This document shows, in pieces, positions 7,578 to 15,139 of a stretch of 38,174 nt of DNA (the stretch's first letter is position 1; every line of letters begins with the position of its first letter). The translations under genes were made by a program, and so were the position numbers. The notes under the pieces are model-generated. The model did no database searches. It had not been told where the DNA came from and saw only the letters and a list, made by a program, of their open reading frames with translations. The DNA is from Treponema sp. Its GTDB lineage: Bacteria; Spirochaetota; Spirochaetia; Treponematales; Breznakiellaceae. The stretch spans positions 1 to 38,174 of the forward strand of contig JAIRKH010000089.1 of assembly GCA_031260245.1 (NCBI GenBank). The letters run 5' to 3'.

Positions 7578-8135
7578 ATGAAAGGAACAAAAGGTTACAT
7601 GGATATGGGGACTATTTTTGACGAAATTTTTGAAGCCGCCCAGGATTTCAAGGACAAATTCCACCAAAATTTTAATGAATTCGGCAACGAACACTTCGGG
7701 CGCAACTATAATCCGAACTGGCCCTTTGACGAAAACGTGGATTATTATCCAAACTACTCCTATCCGCCGATGAACGTCTATATGACCGCGGGTCGTAGCA
7801 TGGTTTTTGAGTTTGCGCTCGCTGGTTTTAACGAGAAAGACATAAGCCTGTCTTTCCAAGGCGATTATATGGTCTTTTCCGCGAAAATCGGGGACGAATG
7901 GAGTAAAGAGGAGTCGTTAATGGGAAGCAACGCCGAAAATTTCCGTTATTTTAAGCGCCGCCTCAAACTCAAAGACATCGAGAAACAAAAATATTTCGTG
8001 CCTCAAGATAAATACGCCCAAGAATCCGTAAAAGCCGTGTTCAAAAATGGTATTTTAAAGGTCGTCATTCTTCCAAAAGAAGAACCTGATGTAAACGACG
8101 GTATTAAGATTGAAATAATCAAGGAAGGCGTGTAA
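7578..8135 (+). CDS. Small heat-shock protein, Hsp20/alpha-crystallin family
   Basis: 185 residues. The N-terminal 60 residues are rich in Phe, Tyr and Asn (FDEIFEAAQDF, WPFDENVDYYPNY), as in the disordered arm of small heat-shock proteins. The alpha-crystallin domain covers about residues 65-175: FEFALAGFNEKDISLSFQGDYMVFSAK, then FRYFKRRLKL, then VKAVFKNGILKVVILPK, the last containing the conserved A-x-x-x-N-G-[I/V]-L motif. Such proteins are ATP-independent holdases that form cytoplasmic oligomers and bind unfolding proteins. AGGGAG lies 6 nt before the ATG, inside a predicted hairpin. A C-terminal I-x-I motif (GIKIEII) can mediate oligomer contacts. The malic enzyme begins 12 bp downstream. 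Confidence 0.92.
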   Translation: MKGTKGYMDMGTIFDEIFEAAQDFKDKFHQNFNEFGNEHFGRNYNPNWPFDENVDYYPNYSYPPMNVYMTAGRSMVFEFALAGFNEKDISLSFQGDYMVFSAKIGDEWSKEESLMGSNAENFRYFKRRLKLKDIEKQKYFVPQDKYAQESVKAVFKNGILKVVILPKEEPDVNDGIKIEIIKEGV

Positions 8136-8147
8136 CGCGACTGCGGA

Positions 8148-9602
8148 ATGATTGACGTCAAAGACATTGTCTTTCCCGCCGCATGGAGCGAGGATGAAAA
8201 GACGCGGGCAAAGACTGAATTCTTAAAAAGACTCGCTCTTTTGACGCATGAGTTTTACGGTGGAAAGATGCAGACCTTTCCTAAATGCGGCGTTTCTTTG
8301 GAATTGTTGAATATGTGGTACACGCCCGGAGTGTCTAAGATTTCCACAACCATCCGCGACAACAACGATGCATCCTTCAGCCTTTCTAACCGCGGCAACC
8401 TCGTCGCGATTGTATCAGATTCCACGCGGGTCTTGGGGGACGGAGACTGTACTTCGTCAGGCGGACTCGGCGTCATGGAAGGCAAAGCCCTGCTGATGAA
8501 GTACCTGGGCGGCGTCGACGCGGTCGCTCTCTGTATCGATTCGCGAGGAGAAGACGGCTCGCATAATCCTCAAAAAATCATTGACTTTGTGAAAATGGTC
8601 TCGCCGTCTTTCGGCGCCATTAACCTCGAAGATATTAGTCAACCGAATTGTTTTCGCGTGCTCGACGAACTGCGGGAAGACTGCAGCATTCCTGTATGGC
8701 ACGACGACGCTCAGGGAACGGCTTGCGTTATCCTTGCAGGACTTTTGAACGCGCTGAAACTCGCCGAAAAATCTCTTACAGACGCAAAAATCGTGCTTTT
8801 GGGCGCAGGCGCGGCAAACGCCGCTGTCGCACGATTCATTCTGGCGGACGGCGGGGACCCGTCTAATATGACGCTCTTCGACGTGAACGGCGCTCTCCAT
8901 GTGGATAGGGCGGACATCGAGCGAGATGAACGCTATTACCAACAATGGGATCTCTGCCGAAAAACCAACCCGAAAAAGGTTAATTCTATTGAAAAAGCTC
9001 TACAGAATGCGGATGTACTGATAGCCCTTTCCGCGCCGGGACCTGGTATCGTTCAGCCCGAATGGGTGCGTTCTATGGCGAAAAGGGCTATAGTATTTGC
9101 CTGTGCAAATCCAGCGCCGGAAATCTGGCCCCACACGGCAAAGAAGGCGGGCGCGTTCATTGTAGCAACAGGACGAGGCGACTTTCCCAACCAACTGAAC
9201 AATTCCTTGTGTTTCCCCGGACTACTCAAGGGCGCGCTTTTAGCGTGTTCCCGCAAAATCACGGACAGTATGGCGATTAGGTGCGGTCATAGCATCGCGG
9301 ACTTTTCCGAAAAACAAGGCGTTTCCCCTAACAAAATCATCGCGGATATGTCAGAAACGGCTCTGTTCAGCGAAGAAGCCGGCGACGTCGCGGCGGCCGC
9401 GGTCGCGGAAGGACTTGCCCGCGTCAATATTTCTCGCGAAGAAGCGCGGCGCCGCGCGGAGGCTGATATCGCGACTGTCCGCTCTACTTTACGCCATCTG
9501 GAAGAAGCCGGCGATATTCCTCCCCTACCCGACGAATTGATTCAAAGGGCGCTGAAAGAGGTCGGCGGCGAATTTAATAGCGAAGGCGCGCGAAGTTTCT
9601 AG
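8148..9602 (+). CDS. Malic enzyme (oxaloacetate-decarboxylating malate dehydrogenase)
   Basis: 484 residues, bacterial short type without a phosphotransacetylase domain. It oxidatively decarboxylates malate to pyruvate and CO2, reducing NAD or NADP, in the cytoplasm. The catalytic Tyr region is WYTPGVSKIS (about 58-67), the catalytic Lys is in GLGVMEGKALLMKYLG, the metal site includes LEDISQPNCF and PVWHDDAQGTA, the Rossmann loop is LLGAGAANAA, and the C-terminal family segment reads DFPNQLNNSLCFPGLLKGAL. The cofactor cannot be decided by eye. The C-terminus is about 40 residues longer than the shortest homologues, ending in a charged helix. It probably shares the small heat-shock transcript, although no functional tie is evident. 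Confidence 0.92.
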   Translation: MIDVKDIVFPAAWSEDEKTRAKTEFLKRLALLTHEFYGGKMQTFPKCGVSLELLNMWYTPGVSKISTTIRDNNDASFSLSNRGNLVAIVSDSTRVLGDGDCTSSGGLGVMEGKALLMKYLGGVDAVALCIDSRGEDGSHNPQKIIDFVKMVSPSFGAINLEDISQPNCFRVLDELREDCSIPVWHDDAQGTACVILAGLLNALKLAEKSLTDAKIVLLGAGAANAAVARFILADGGDPSNMTLFDVNGALHVDRADIERDERYYQQWDLCRKTNPKKVNSIEKALQNADVLIALSAPGPGIVQPEWVRSMAKRAIVFACANPAPEIWPHTAKKAGAFIVATGRGDFPNQLNNSLCFPGLLKGALLACSRKITDSMAIRCGHSIADFSEKQGVSPNKIIADMSETALFSEEAGDVAAAAVAEGLARVNISREEARRRAEADIATVRSTLRHLEEAGDIPPLPDELIQRALKEVGGEFNSEGARSF

Positions 9603-9709
9603 TAATGAGATTTGGCGATATTGAGTTGTTTTATCACAGAGACGTGGAGAATCTTTCTCTCTATGCCGTCTGTAATTCTCTAACTAACTTGAAAAGGAAA
9701 TGGTTAAAG

Positions 9710-10144
9710 ATGAAAATTTCTACACGAGGACGATACGGAGTCAGGCTTCTCATAGACTTGGCGGAACATATGGATGAGCCTCATATACCGTTGGCAAGCG
9801 TGGCGGAGCGACAGGGCATAAGCGTCCGCTATCTCGAACAGGTGGCGGTTATTCTCAAACGGGCGCATTTCATACGCTCGATAAAGGGCGCTTCCGGCGG
9901 TTACACGCTCGCCCGCAAGCCGGAAGACATCGTCATCGGGGGCGTTCTACGTACGCTTGAAGGCGATATGTTCGTGGTTGATCCGCCCATACCGGGCGTT
10001 TCGGAAACGAAGATACAGCAATGTATACGTACCGTCGTGTTCGACAAACTCAATGCCCGCATCGCCGAAGTCATTGACCGGGAAACGCTCGCCGCCCTTG
10101 TCGGTACCATTGACCCAGAAGAATCTTATATGTATTTTATATAG
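9710..10144 (+). CDS. Rrf2 family transcriptional regulator
   Basis: 144 residues from the ATG at 9710, chosen because the family begins MKxSTRGRYGxR and this start gives MKISTRGRYGVRLL. A winged helix covers residues 1-75 (SVAERQGISVRYLEQVAVILKRAHFIRSIKGASGGYTLAR), the dimer helix follows. Iron-sulfur members such as IscR carry three clustered Cys; here only one remains (KIQQCIRTVVFDKL), so an IscR-type [2Fe-2S] sensor is unlikely, as in CymR-type members that work without a cluster. AAAGGAA lies upstream. The TatD gene begins 4 bp after its stop and the two form an operon. No iron-sulfur or cysteine genes are near, so the regulon is unknown. Confidence 0.88.
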   Translation: MKISTRGRYGVRLLIDLAEHMDEPHIPLASVAERQGISVRYLEQVAVILKRAHFIRSIKGASGGYTLARKPEDIVIGGVLRTLEGDMFVVDPPIPGVSETKIQQCIRTVVFDKLNARIAEVIDRETLAALVGTIDPEESYMYFI

Positions 10145-10148
10145 AACC

Positions 10149-10901
10149 GTGTTGATAGACGCGCATTGCCACCCGTTTGATTTCTTCTCTGCAACCGGGA
10201 AAAAACTAGAGTCGCCGAATAAAGAAATTTTTTTCGCATCAAGCGCGTGGAACCTCGAACAGTTTCTTTTCAATAAAGCAAGCGGCGCGAACGGCGTTCA
10301 CGCCTTTGCCGTTCACCCGCAACTACCCGTAGTCAATCCTTCTCTTGTACAAGGTTCTCTGGAAACCCTCTACCGTTTGGCTTCGGAAAACCAACTCCAA
10401 GCCGTAGGAGAAACTGGCTTTGACTTTTTTAACGAAGAATTTCGTTCCACAGAAAAACTTCAGACCGAACTTTTTATCGCCCATGCGGAATTAGCTATCG
10501 CAAAAAGCCTTCCTTTGATTCTACATATTCGTAGAGCCATGCGCGAGGTCTTCACCCATTCAAAAATTCTTAAAAAGACGTCCGCGGTTGTGTTTCATTC
10601 GTATTCTGGCGCAGTCGCGGAAGGAGAGAGCCTCCTTCGCCGCGGCGTAAACGTCTATTTTTCATTCGGTTCATCCATCCTACTTAACCACAAAACCGCC
10701 ATACAAGCCTGCGCCTTGCTTCCATTTGAGCGGCTACTCACGGAAACAGACGCGCCTTATCAGCCACTCCGTCACGATTTCTCGGATTGGAAAGATTTGC
10801 TCGCGATTTTGCAAGGCATCCTACGTTTGCGCGGTGAAAAGACGGACATAAACGGATTAGAAGAACAAATTTATGAGAATTTCCACAATGCGTACGGTTA
10901 A
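10149..10901 (+). CDS. TatD family metal-dependent hydrolase
   Basis: About 250 residues from the GTG at 10149, which places the metal-binding HCH of LIDAHCHPFD near the N-terminus, as the family requires; the frame is open further upstream but overlaps the Rrf2 gene. The other ligands are visible: Glu in AVGETGFDF, His in PLILHIRRAM, His in AVVFHSYSG and Asp in LLTETDAPYQP. TatD proteins are TIM-barrel nucleases (3'-5' exonuclease or AP-endonuclease activity) or general metal hydrolases in the cytoplasm. It is slightly divergent: several loops are shorter than in E. coli TatD. It is translationally close to the Rrf2 regulator and converges with the DUF445 gene. Confidence 0.88.
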   Translation: MLIDAHCHPFDFFSATGKKLESPNKEIFFASSAWNLEQFLFNKASGANGVHAFAVHPQLPVVNPSLVQGSLETLYRLASENQLQAVGETGFDFFNEEFRSTEKLQTELFIAHAELAIAKSLPLILHIRRAMREVFTHSKILKKTSAVVFHSYSGAVAEGESLLRRGVNVYFSFGSSILLNHKTAIQACALLPFERLLTETDAPYQPLRHDFSDWKDLLAILQGILRLRGEKTDINGLEEQIYENFHNAYG

Positions 10902-10934
10902 ATTATCCAGAGCGCTTAAAGATAAAAGTAGGAA

Positions 10935-12308
10935 TTATCTCATCAACCATGAAAGTAAGGATTGGAAGACGCCAATAAAAGCGCCAAGTATCGCGCCAAA
11001 GACATTTATCCATTTGAGTTGATTCGCCATAATATCCAGGATGATGCGCTCTACCTGAATCATGTCCAGCTCGTCAATACGGTCCGCGACCAAAGCCGTT
11101 ACATTTATAGAGACAAGCGCATTACCGATTTGATCGTCCGCTATCAACAGAAGTTTTTCTGCAATGAACGCGTCGAGCGCGTCTTTTTGCTCCGCAGTAA
11201 TGGGGAAAAAGGATGAAACGACCGCATCTTCGTGTTTTTCAAGCGTTCTTTTGAAAAAGTCTGCAAAAATAGACGAGTTCTTCAAGGAGTTTCGCGTAAA
11301 ATCAAGGATTTTTTGCCCGAAAACCCGGACGTCTTCTTTCTTGACGCCTTTTAGAAATTCTTTCAGCGGCTTGGCGGTCTGGGCGGAAAGAAAACCTACA
11401 ATAACGTCTGCGGCCCGCGCTCCATTATTCGACAAGAGCCGCTCCGTATTATCGGTAAAAAACGTCAACAGTCGTTGCCTGACCTCGTTACCAGAAAACA
11501 AAGTGTAAAGCTGGCGAATAAGGTCGTTGATAATTTCCGGCATTCGTTCAGAAAGCCTCTCATTGTATTGCCCTACCGACAGGAAAAATCGTTGAGTCGC
11601 GCTCAATGTACGAATAGCATTGTTAAGGAAGATACGCCCATGGATTTCAAGCTCTCTACGGACATCGTTGCGTTTCAAGAAATTGATACACATATCTACA
11701 ATTTGCATGAAATTATTAGCGAAAACGACGGTGATTTGTTCAGAGATTACGTTGCTATTCGCCGCTATGTAATCGCTCACGGTCCCGCTCACGCTTTCTT
11801 CCAGAGCGATTATTTTTTCGTCGCCCAGGATTTCGCGAATATTCTTACCAAGAAACTCATTTTCTTCAATATTTTCAATATTATTCGTAATAAAATCGAG
11901 AATCTCGTCAAAGATTGATGCGAAAATCGGGGACTGAAAAAAACTCTTCAGGACGTCGCCAATGACTGGATTAGTTTTGTCAAGGGAAAGCTCTGTTATA
12001 CGGGTTGACAACAACTTGTCCGTGAAATTCGCCGCGCCGTTTTTGACGCTTACCCGGACGTCTTCCCGCGCAAGTCGCGCGCGGACGATTTCTGGCGTGA
12101 GAAGCTCCCGCTCGACCATACGCCCTATACTCTGAGCAAGTTGACGACGTTGACGAGGAAGAATACCTGGCGTAAAGGGAAGCCGCCATTTACCAAAACG
12201 TACTTCCTTGAGAGGACGAAAGAGCATTTTTATAGCGACAGCGTTGGTAACATAACCGATAACCGCGCCGACAATCGGCGGCGTTAGCCATAATAAGAAC
12301 GTTTTCAT
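10935..12308 (-). CDS. DUF445 family membrane protein (YheB-like)
   Basis: 457 residues. The N-terminal hydrophobic helix with PIVGAVIGYVTNAVAIKMLFRP and the FTPGILPRQRRQLAQSIGRMVERELLT segment are the DUF445 signature. A long amphipathic, largely helical middle follows (residues 70-410), and a C-terminal membrane helix (INVFGAILGAFIGVFQSLLSWL). The topology suggests a protein with both ends in the membrane and a coiled helical domain between; its function is not established in any organism I can name. Its ATG overlaps the stop of the SH3-like lipoprotein gene by four bases (ATGA), so translation is probably coupled. Confidence 0.88.
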   Translation of the reverse strand: MKTFLLWLTPPIVGAVIGYVTNAVAIKMLFRPLKEVRFGKWRLPFTPGILPRQRRQLAQSIGRMVERELLTPEIVRARLAREDVRVSVKNGAANFTDKLLSTRITELSLDKTNPVIGDVLKSFFQSPIFASIFDEILDFITNNIENIEENEFLGKNIREILGDEKIIALEESVSGTVSDYIAANSNVISEQITVVFANNFMQIVDMCINFLKRNDVRRELEIHGRIFLNNAIRTLSATQRFFLSVGQYNERLSERMPEIINDLIRQLYTLFSGNEVRQRLLTFFTDNTERLLSNNGARAADVIVGFLSAQTAKPLKEFLKGVKKEDVRVFGQKILDFTRNSLKNSSIFADFFKRTLEKHEDAVVSSFFPITAEQKDALDAFIAEKLLLIADDQIGNALVSINVTALVADRIDELDMIQVERIILDIMANQLKWINVFGAILGAFIGVFQSLLSWLMR

Positions 12309-12700
12309 TGACTCATCACATCCGAAGCAGTTACAGCTTGGGCTTTATAATCGTAGATATAGACATACGCCTCGTTCAACCACCCCTTGTAGCCTCCTTC
12401 GATGAACACCCATGATTCTATCGCGCTCTGCTTTTGAACGGCTTTACGTTCAATCACATTGACAATAGTTCCGCGCCGCATATAGCCCTGTGAGAAACTT
12501 TCGGGGTCCGGAGCGCTCGATAAGTTTATATAAGAAGGAACAATCACGCCATAGCCTATAACGGGTCTTGACAAAGGATAGGTAGGCGGTAGTATAATAG
12601 AAAAATTATCTTTTGTACGGACGCAGGAAAAGAGTATAATAAAGGCGATTACAGACGCCGGTATAGCGGCGTCGACCACTTTTAAAAAAGGAAAACACAT
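12305..12700 (-). CDS. SH3-like domain lipoprotein
   Basis: 131 residues from the ATG at 12700. The N-terminus is hydrophobic and ends in IAFIILFSC, a lipobox predicting lipidation at about Cys26. Residues 45-115 resemble a bacterial SH3 fold: GVIVPSYINLSSAPDPES, then RRGTIVNVIERK, then WVFIEGGYKGWLNEAYVYIYD, which includes the typical W-V-x-V...G-W-[L/V] strand pattern. Such domains often bind peptidoglycan or peptides. The frame is open to 12718, but the promoter at 12709-12737 would place the transcript start near 12702, so 12700 (leaderless) or GTG at 12679 is more likely. Its stop overlaps the DUF445 start. It lies head-to-head with the omptin gene, sharing base 12700. Confidence 0.65.
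   Translation of the reverse strand: MCFPFLKVVDAAIPASVIAFIILFSCVRTKDNFSIILPPTYPLSRPVIGYGVIVPSYINLSSAPDPESFSQGYMRRGTIVNVIERKAVQKQSAIESWVFIEGGYKGWLNEAYVYIYDYKAQAVTASDVMSQ
12568..12640 (+). promoter_or_regulatory. Two candidate promoters of the omptin gene, inside the opposite-strand gene
   Basis: TTGACA (12568-12573) with TATAAT (12593-12598) has perfect hexamers but a 19-bp spacer. TTGTAC (12613-12618) with TATAAT (12635-12640) has a 16-bp spacer. Either would give a leader of 55-95 nt before the TTG start at 12700. Confidence 0.5.
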
Positions 12701-13638
12701 TGTTAAAAAATATAACATTTTTTTTGATTATTTACAATATGCTTTTCTCGTTATTTCCCGCCCGATCGGAACCGCTCTATTCGGTTTCAACCAGCGCGTC
12801 CTTCGGCGCTTTTTATGGGCAAATTGAGGAAATCGTTTATAAAAGCGGCGATTCACGCGATTATTTGAGCCAATTACTCTGGGACATGAAAACCCTTCTG
12901 TTCTGGAGCGTTTCCATGAATTTCGAGAGGCGAACCCCCTTGGATGGATTCGGTTTCTTCACCGAGGCTGTACTGAAATACGGCGTTAATGCAGACTCCG
13001 GCGTCATGGAAGACCGAGATTGGCAAGGAACTCATGGACAGCTCACCAATTATTCTTGCCATTGGAACTATACGCAAAACGCGCTCATACTCAACATTGA
13101 CGCAGGCGTCTCCTTTCCACTATTCAAGACGTTTGTCCTCAAGACTTACGGAACGGTTTTATTCGCAGATTTCTCCTTTGAATCCAGAGATGGTTATTAC
13201 CAATACGTTACTTCATATACCGATACATGGAACGAAACGATACCCAAGCGGTCCCACACAGGTCCGGCTATCAATTACAAACAGCTCTGGTTCATAGGAG
13301 GAATAGGCGCGTCATTGACCCTACCGTTAGATTATTTCCAAATAAACATTACTTTTAACGCAAGCCCTCTTGTCTTTTGCGCGGCGCATGACACCCATCG
13401 TACTTACGGCGGGGAATATTACGACTATGTTCAAAACGGATTTTTTCTTGAACCAAAAGCCGAGGTACGTTTTCTCATTCCGCGATTCACCCTTGCTTTT
13501 TTTTATTCCTATAAATATGCGGCGGGCGCGTTTGGTCCAACCTATAGAAAGGTAAACGGCTATTACTTCGAGTCCGGCGTCGCGGGCGCGGGATTTTCCT
13601 TCATAGAGGCGGGGCTGACAATCAAGGTAATGTGGTAA
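12700..13638 (+). CDS. Omptin-family outer-membrane aspartyl protease
   Basis: 312 residues, the length of OmpT-type precursors. A signal peptide (hydrophobic to about residue 19, cleavage near PARS/EP) precedes a beta-barrel pattern of alternating hydrophobic residues. The omptin catalytic residues are visible: the Asp pair in MEDRDWQGTHG (D105, D107; OmpT has VDQDW) and the Asp-His pair in AAHDTHRTY (D231, H233; OmpT has DNDEHY). Other omptin signatures are YLSQLLWDMK (SQLDWK in OmpT), AINYKQLWFIGGIG and a C-terminal aromatic residue. Omptins are surface proteases that cleave between basic residues in proteins or antimicrobial peptides and normally need lipopolysaccharide for activity. The start is TTG at 12700, supported by AAGGAAAA upstream. 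Confidence 0.85.
   Translation: MLKNITFFLIIYNMLFSLFPARSEPLYSVSTSASFGAFYGQIEEIVYKSGDSRDYLSQLLWDMKTLLFWSVSMNFERRTPLDGFGFFTEAVLKYGVNADSGVMEDRDWQGTHGQLTNYSCHWNYTQNALILNIDAGVSFPLFKTFVLKTYGTVLFADFSFESRDGYYQYVTSYTDTWNETIPKRSHTGPAINYKQLWFIGGIGASLTLPLDYFQINITFNASPLVFCAAHDTHRTYGGEYYDYVQNGFFLEPKAEVRFLIPRFTLAFFYSYKYAAGAFGPTYRKVNGYYFESGVAGAGFSFIEAGLTIKVMW
12709..12737 (-). promoter_or_regulatory. Promoter of the SH3-like lipoprotein gene, inside the omptin coding region
   Basis: Minus strand TTGTAA (12732-12737), 17-bp spacer, TATATT (12709-12714). The -10 element ends 9 nt before the ATG at 12700, and no Shine-Dalgarno lies between, so a leaderless transcript is predicted. Confidence 0.6.
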
Positions 13639-13650
13639 AAAAGGGGGGAA

Positions 13651-13738
13651 CGGAGAGAGTGGGATTTGAACCCACGGTACCCTTTAGGGGTACACACGAC
13701 TTCCAATCGTGCTCCTTCGGCCGCTCGGACATCTCTCC
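13651..13738 (-). tRNA. tRNA-Ser (anticodon GGA)
   Basis: Reverse complement: acceptor GGAGAGA pairs with TCTCTCC, discriminator G, a long variable arm (GTACCCCTAAAGGGTAC), T-loop TTCAAAT, anticodon stem CACGA/TCGTG around loop TTGGAAG, giving GGA. No encoded CCA. It lies 21 bp downstream of the second serine tRNA and is presumably co-transcribed. Confidence 0.95.
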
Positions 13739-13759
13739 AATTTTTTCTTAAAACAAACT

Positions 13760-13846
13760 CGGAGCAGGGGGGATTCGAACCCCCGGAACCCTTACGAGTT
13801 CAACGGTTTTCGAAACCGTCTCCTTCAACCGCTCGGACACCGCTCC
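13760..13846 (-). tRNA. tRNA-Ser (anticodon CGA)
   Basis: Reverse complement: acceptor GGAGCGG pairs with CTGCTCC (one G-T pair), discriminator G, long variable arm, T-loop TTCGAAT, anticodon stem ACGGT/ACCGT around loop TTCGAAA, giving CGA. No encoded CCA. Confidence 0.95.
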
Positions 13847-13859
13847 TCATTTCAGATTG

Positions 13860-13888
13860 AGTATATATAAAAAACGAAAACGTGTCAA
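13860..13888 (-). promoter_or_regulatory. Promoter of the tRNA-Ser pair
   Basis: Minus strand consensus TTGACA (13883-13888), 17-bp spacer, TATACT (13860-13865), 13 bp before the tRNA-Ser(CGA) 5' end. Confidence 0.75.
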
Positions 13889-14193
13889 GACGATAGCGGC
13901 GTAATTTAAATTATTTACCGCCGCGCCGCTGGCGTCTGCTTTAAACGGTCTTTTGAATCTGCCGTTGCAAGCGATAATCAACATATCTACGCTAATAGCC
14001 GCCGTAAAAGGCGCTTTGAGAATAACGGAAAAATAAATTGGAATAAGAAATGATTTAACGAACGCGCCTTGTAAAAGGAACGCTTGTTGAAGAAGAACAT
14101 ATCACGATTAGACGCTTTGTCAAGTTTTTTTCAGGGAATCTCGCTTTTTAGACGCGTCTTGAAAAGGGAATAGCCAAACATCGGCGCGGGGCA
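13889..14193. other. Gene-free stretch between tRNA-Ser promoter and radical-SAM promoter
   Basis: No convincing gene on either strand. It holds an imperfect hairpin at 13896-13924 (GCGGCGTAA against TTACCGCCGC with one bulged C, around AATTTAAATT) directly behind the tRNA promoter. The rest looks like ordinary intergenic or decayed sequence. Confidence 0.5.
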
Positions 14194-14222
14194 TTTACAA
14201 TATCCAATCTATTATGTAGTAT
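14194..14222 (+). promoter_or_regulatory. Promoter of the radical-SAM activase gene
   Basis: TTTACA (14194-14199), 17-bp spacer, TAGTAT (14217-14222), ending 7 nt before the ATG at 14229. There is no Shine-Dalgarno, so the transcript is probably leaderless. Confidence 0.5.
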
Positions 14223-14228
14223 AAGACC

Positions 14229-14957
14229 ATGAAAGTATCGTTACGGAAAACCAGTCTTGTAGATTATCCCAGAAAAATAGCGGCCGTCGTCTTTTTCGCC
14301 GGATGCAATCTTCGCTGTCCCTGGTGCCATAACGGCGAATTAACGACGGGGCGCGGCGAAAAAGACATGGTTTCGTTGGAACAGGCGTTAGCGTACATAC
14401 AGAAACGGCGTTCCGTGCTAGGCGGCGTCGTTTTAAGCGGAGGAGAGCCGACTCTATACACGGAGTTGCCAGATATTATGGCGCGCGTAAAAGATATGGG
14501 CTTGACTGTCAAACTCGACACAAACGGCGTGAATCCATCGGCGCTGGAAACGCTTTTGCGGAAAGTCCCGCCGGATTATATCGCGCTTGACCTCAAATTC
14601 GCTCCTGACCGCTACGACGGACTCTTTCATCCTTCGCAGGCGGCGAGCCTCGCGTCCGCTGGATTAGCTTTAAAACGCAGCGCGGCTCTTATTCACGATT
14701 CAGGCGTCGCCCATGAATTCCGCACCCTCGCCCTGCCCAACGTCGACGAAACGGATATTGACGCGCTCGCTCCCTTGGTCGACGAAGCTCTCTGGCTGTT
14801 CAGGGCGTTCAAATCGGGGAACTGTCTCGACCCGCTCTGGAATACGCTCGCGGATTCAAGCGCGGAGGACGTTGAGAAATTGGTAAAAAGGGCAAGGGAA
14901 CTAGGCAAAAAAGGCAAAAACGCCGCAAGAGGGAACTTTGGAGGTGAGGGGAATTGA
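14229..14957 (+). CDS. Radical-SAM protein, anaerobic ribonucleotide reductase activase-like
   Basis: 242 residues. The CxxxCxxC cluster motif is C26-N-L-R-C30-P-W-C33 in FFAGCNLRCPWCHN, followed by SGGEPTLY (the GGEP SAM-binding motif) and VKLDTNGVNP. Together with the N-terminal LRKTSLVDYPRKIAAVVFF, this matches the family annotated as anaerobic ribonucleoside-triphosphate reductase activating protein, which makes the glycyl radical on NrdD. No nrdD is in the window, and other pyruvate-formate-lyase-activase-like roles are possible. The C-terminus is Lys/Gly-rich and low in information; its last six codons overlap the 3' end of tRNA-Ala on the other strand. Its promoter ends only 7 nt before the ATG. 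Confidence 0.85.
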   Translation: MKVSLRKTSLVDYPRKIAAVVFFAGCNLRCPWCHNGELTTGRGEKDMVSLEQALAYIQKRRSVLGGVVLSGGEPTLYTELPDIMARVKDMGLTVKLDTNGVNPSALETLLRKVPPDYIALDLKFAPDRYDGLFHPSQAASLASAGLALKRSAALIHDSGVAHEFRTLALPNVDETDIDALAPLVDEALWLFRAFKSGNCLDPLWNTLADSSAEDVEKLVKRARELGKKGKNAARGNFGGEGN

Positions 14958-15012
14958 ACCCCTGACCTTTTGAATGCCATTCAAACGCTCTAGCCAACTG
15001 AGCTACACCCCC
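14939..15012 (-). tRNA. tRNA-Ala (anticodon GGC)
   Basis: Reverse complement: acceptor GGGGGTG pairs with CACCTCC (one G-T pair), discriminator A at 14939, D-loop AGCTCAGTTGGCTAGAGC, anticodon stem TTTGA/TCAAA around loop ATGGCAT giving GGC, T-arm AGGGGTTCAATTCCCCT. No encoded CCA. The 3' 19 nt overlap the end of the convergent radical-SAM gene. Confidence 0.95.
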
Positions 15013-15024
15013 AAAAGTTGATTT

Positions 15025-15053
15025 ATCATACACCAATTATAACTTTTTGTCAA
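15025..15053 (-). promoter_or_regulatory. Promoter of tRNA-Ala
   Basis: Minus strand TTGACA (15048-15053), 17-bp spacer, TATGAT (15025-15030), 12 bp before the tRNA 5' end. Confidence 0.75.
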
Positions 15054-15139
15054 GCGCATTTTCAAGAAATAAGAGAAACAAGCGGCGATTTCACGCTCAT
15101 GTAGAGAACAGAAACGCTTTATAAGACGTTTTAAGCGAG

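Noticed and set aside
11475-11918. 147-codon plus-strand frame
   Set aside because: Entirely antisense to the DUF445 gene, whose family signature is clear.
13889-14193. Possible degraded gene in the tRNA-Ser to radical-SAM gap
   Set aside because: No frame of useful length or recognisable motif on either strand.
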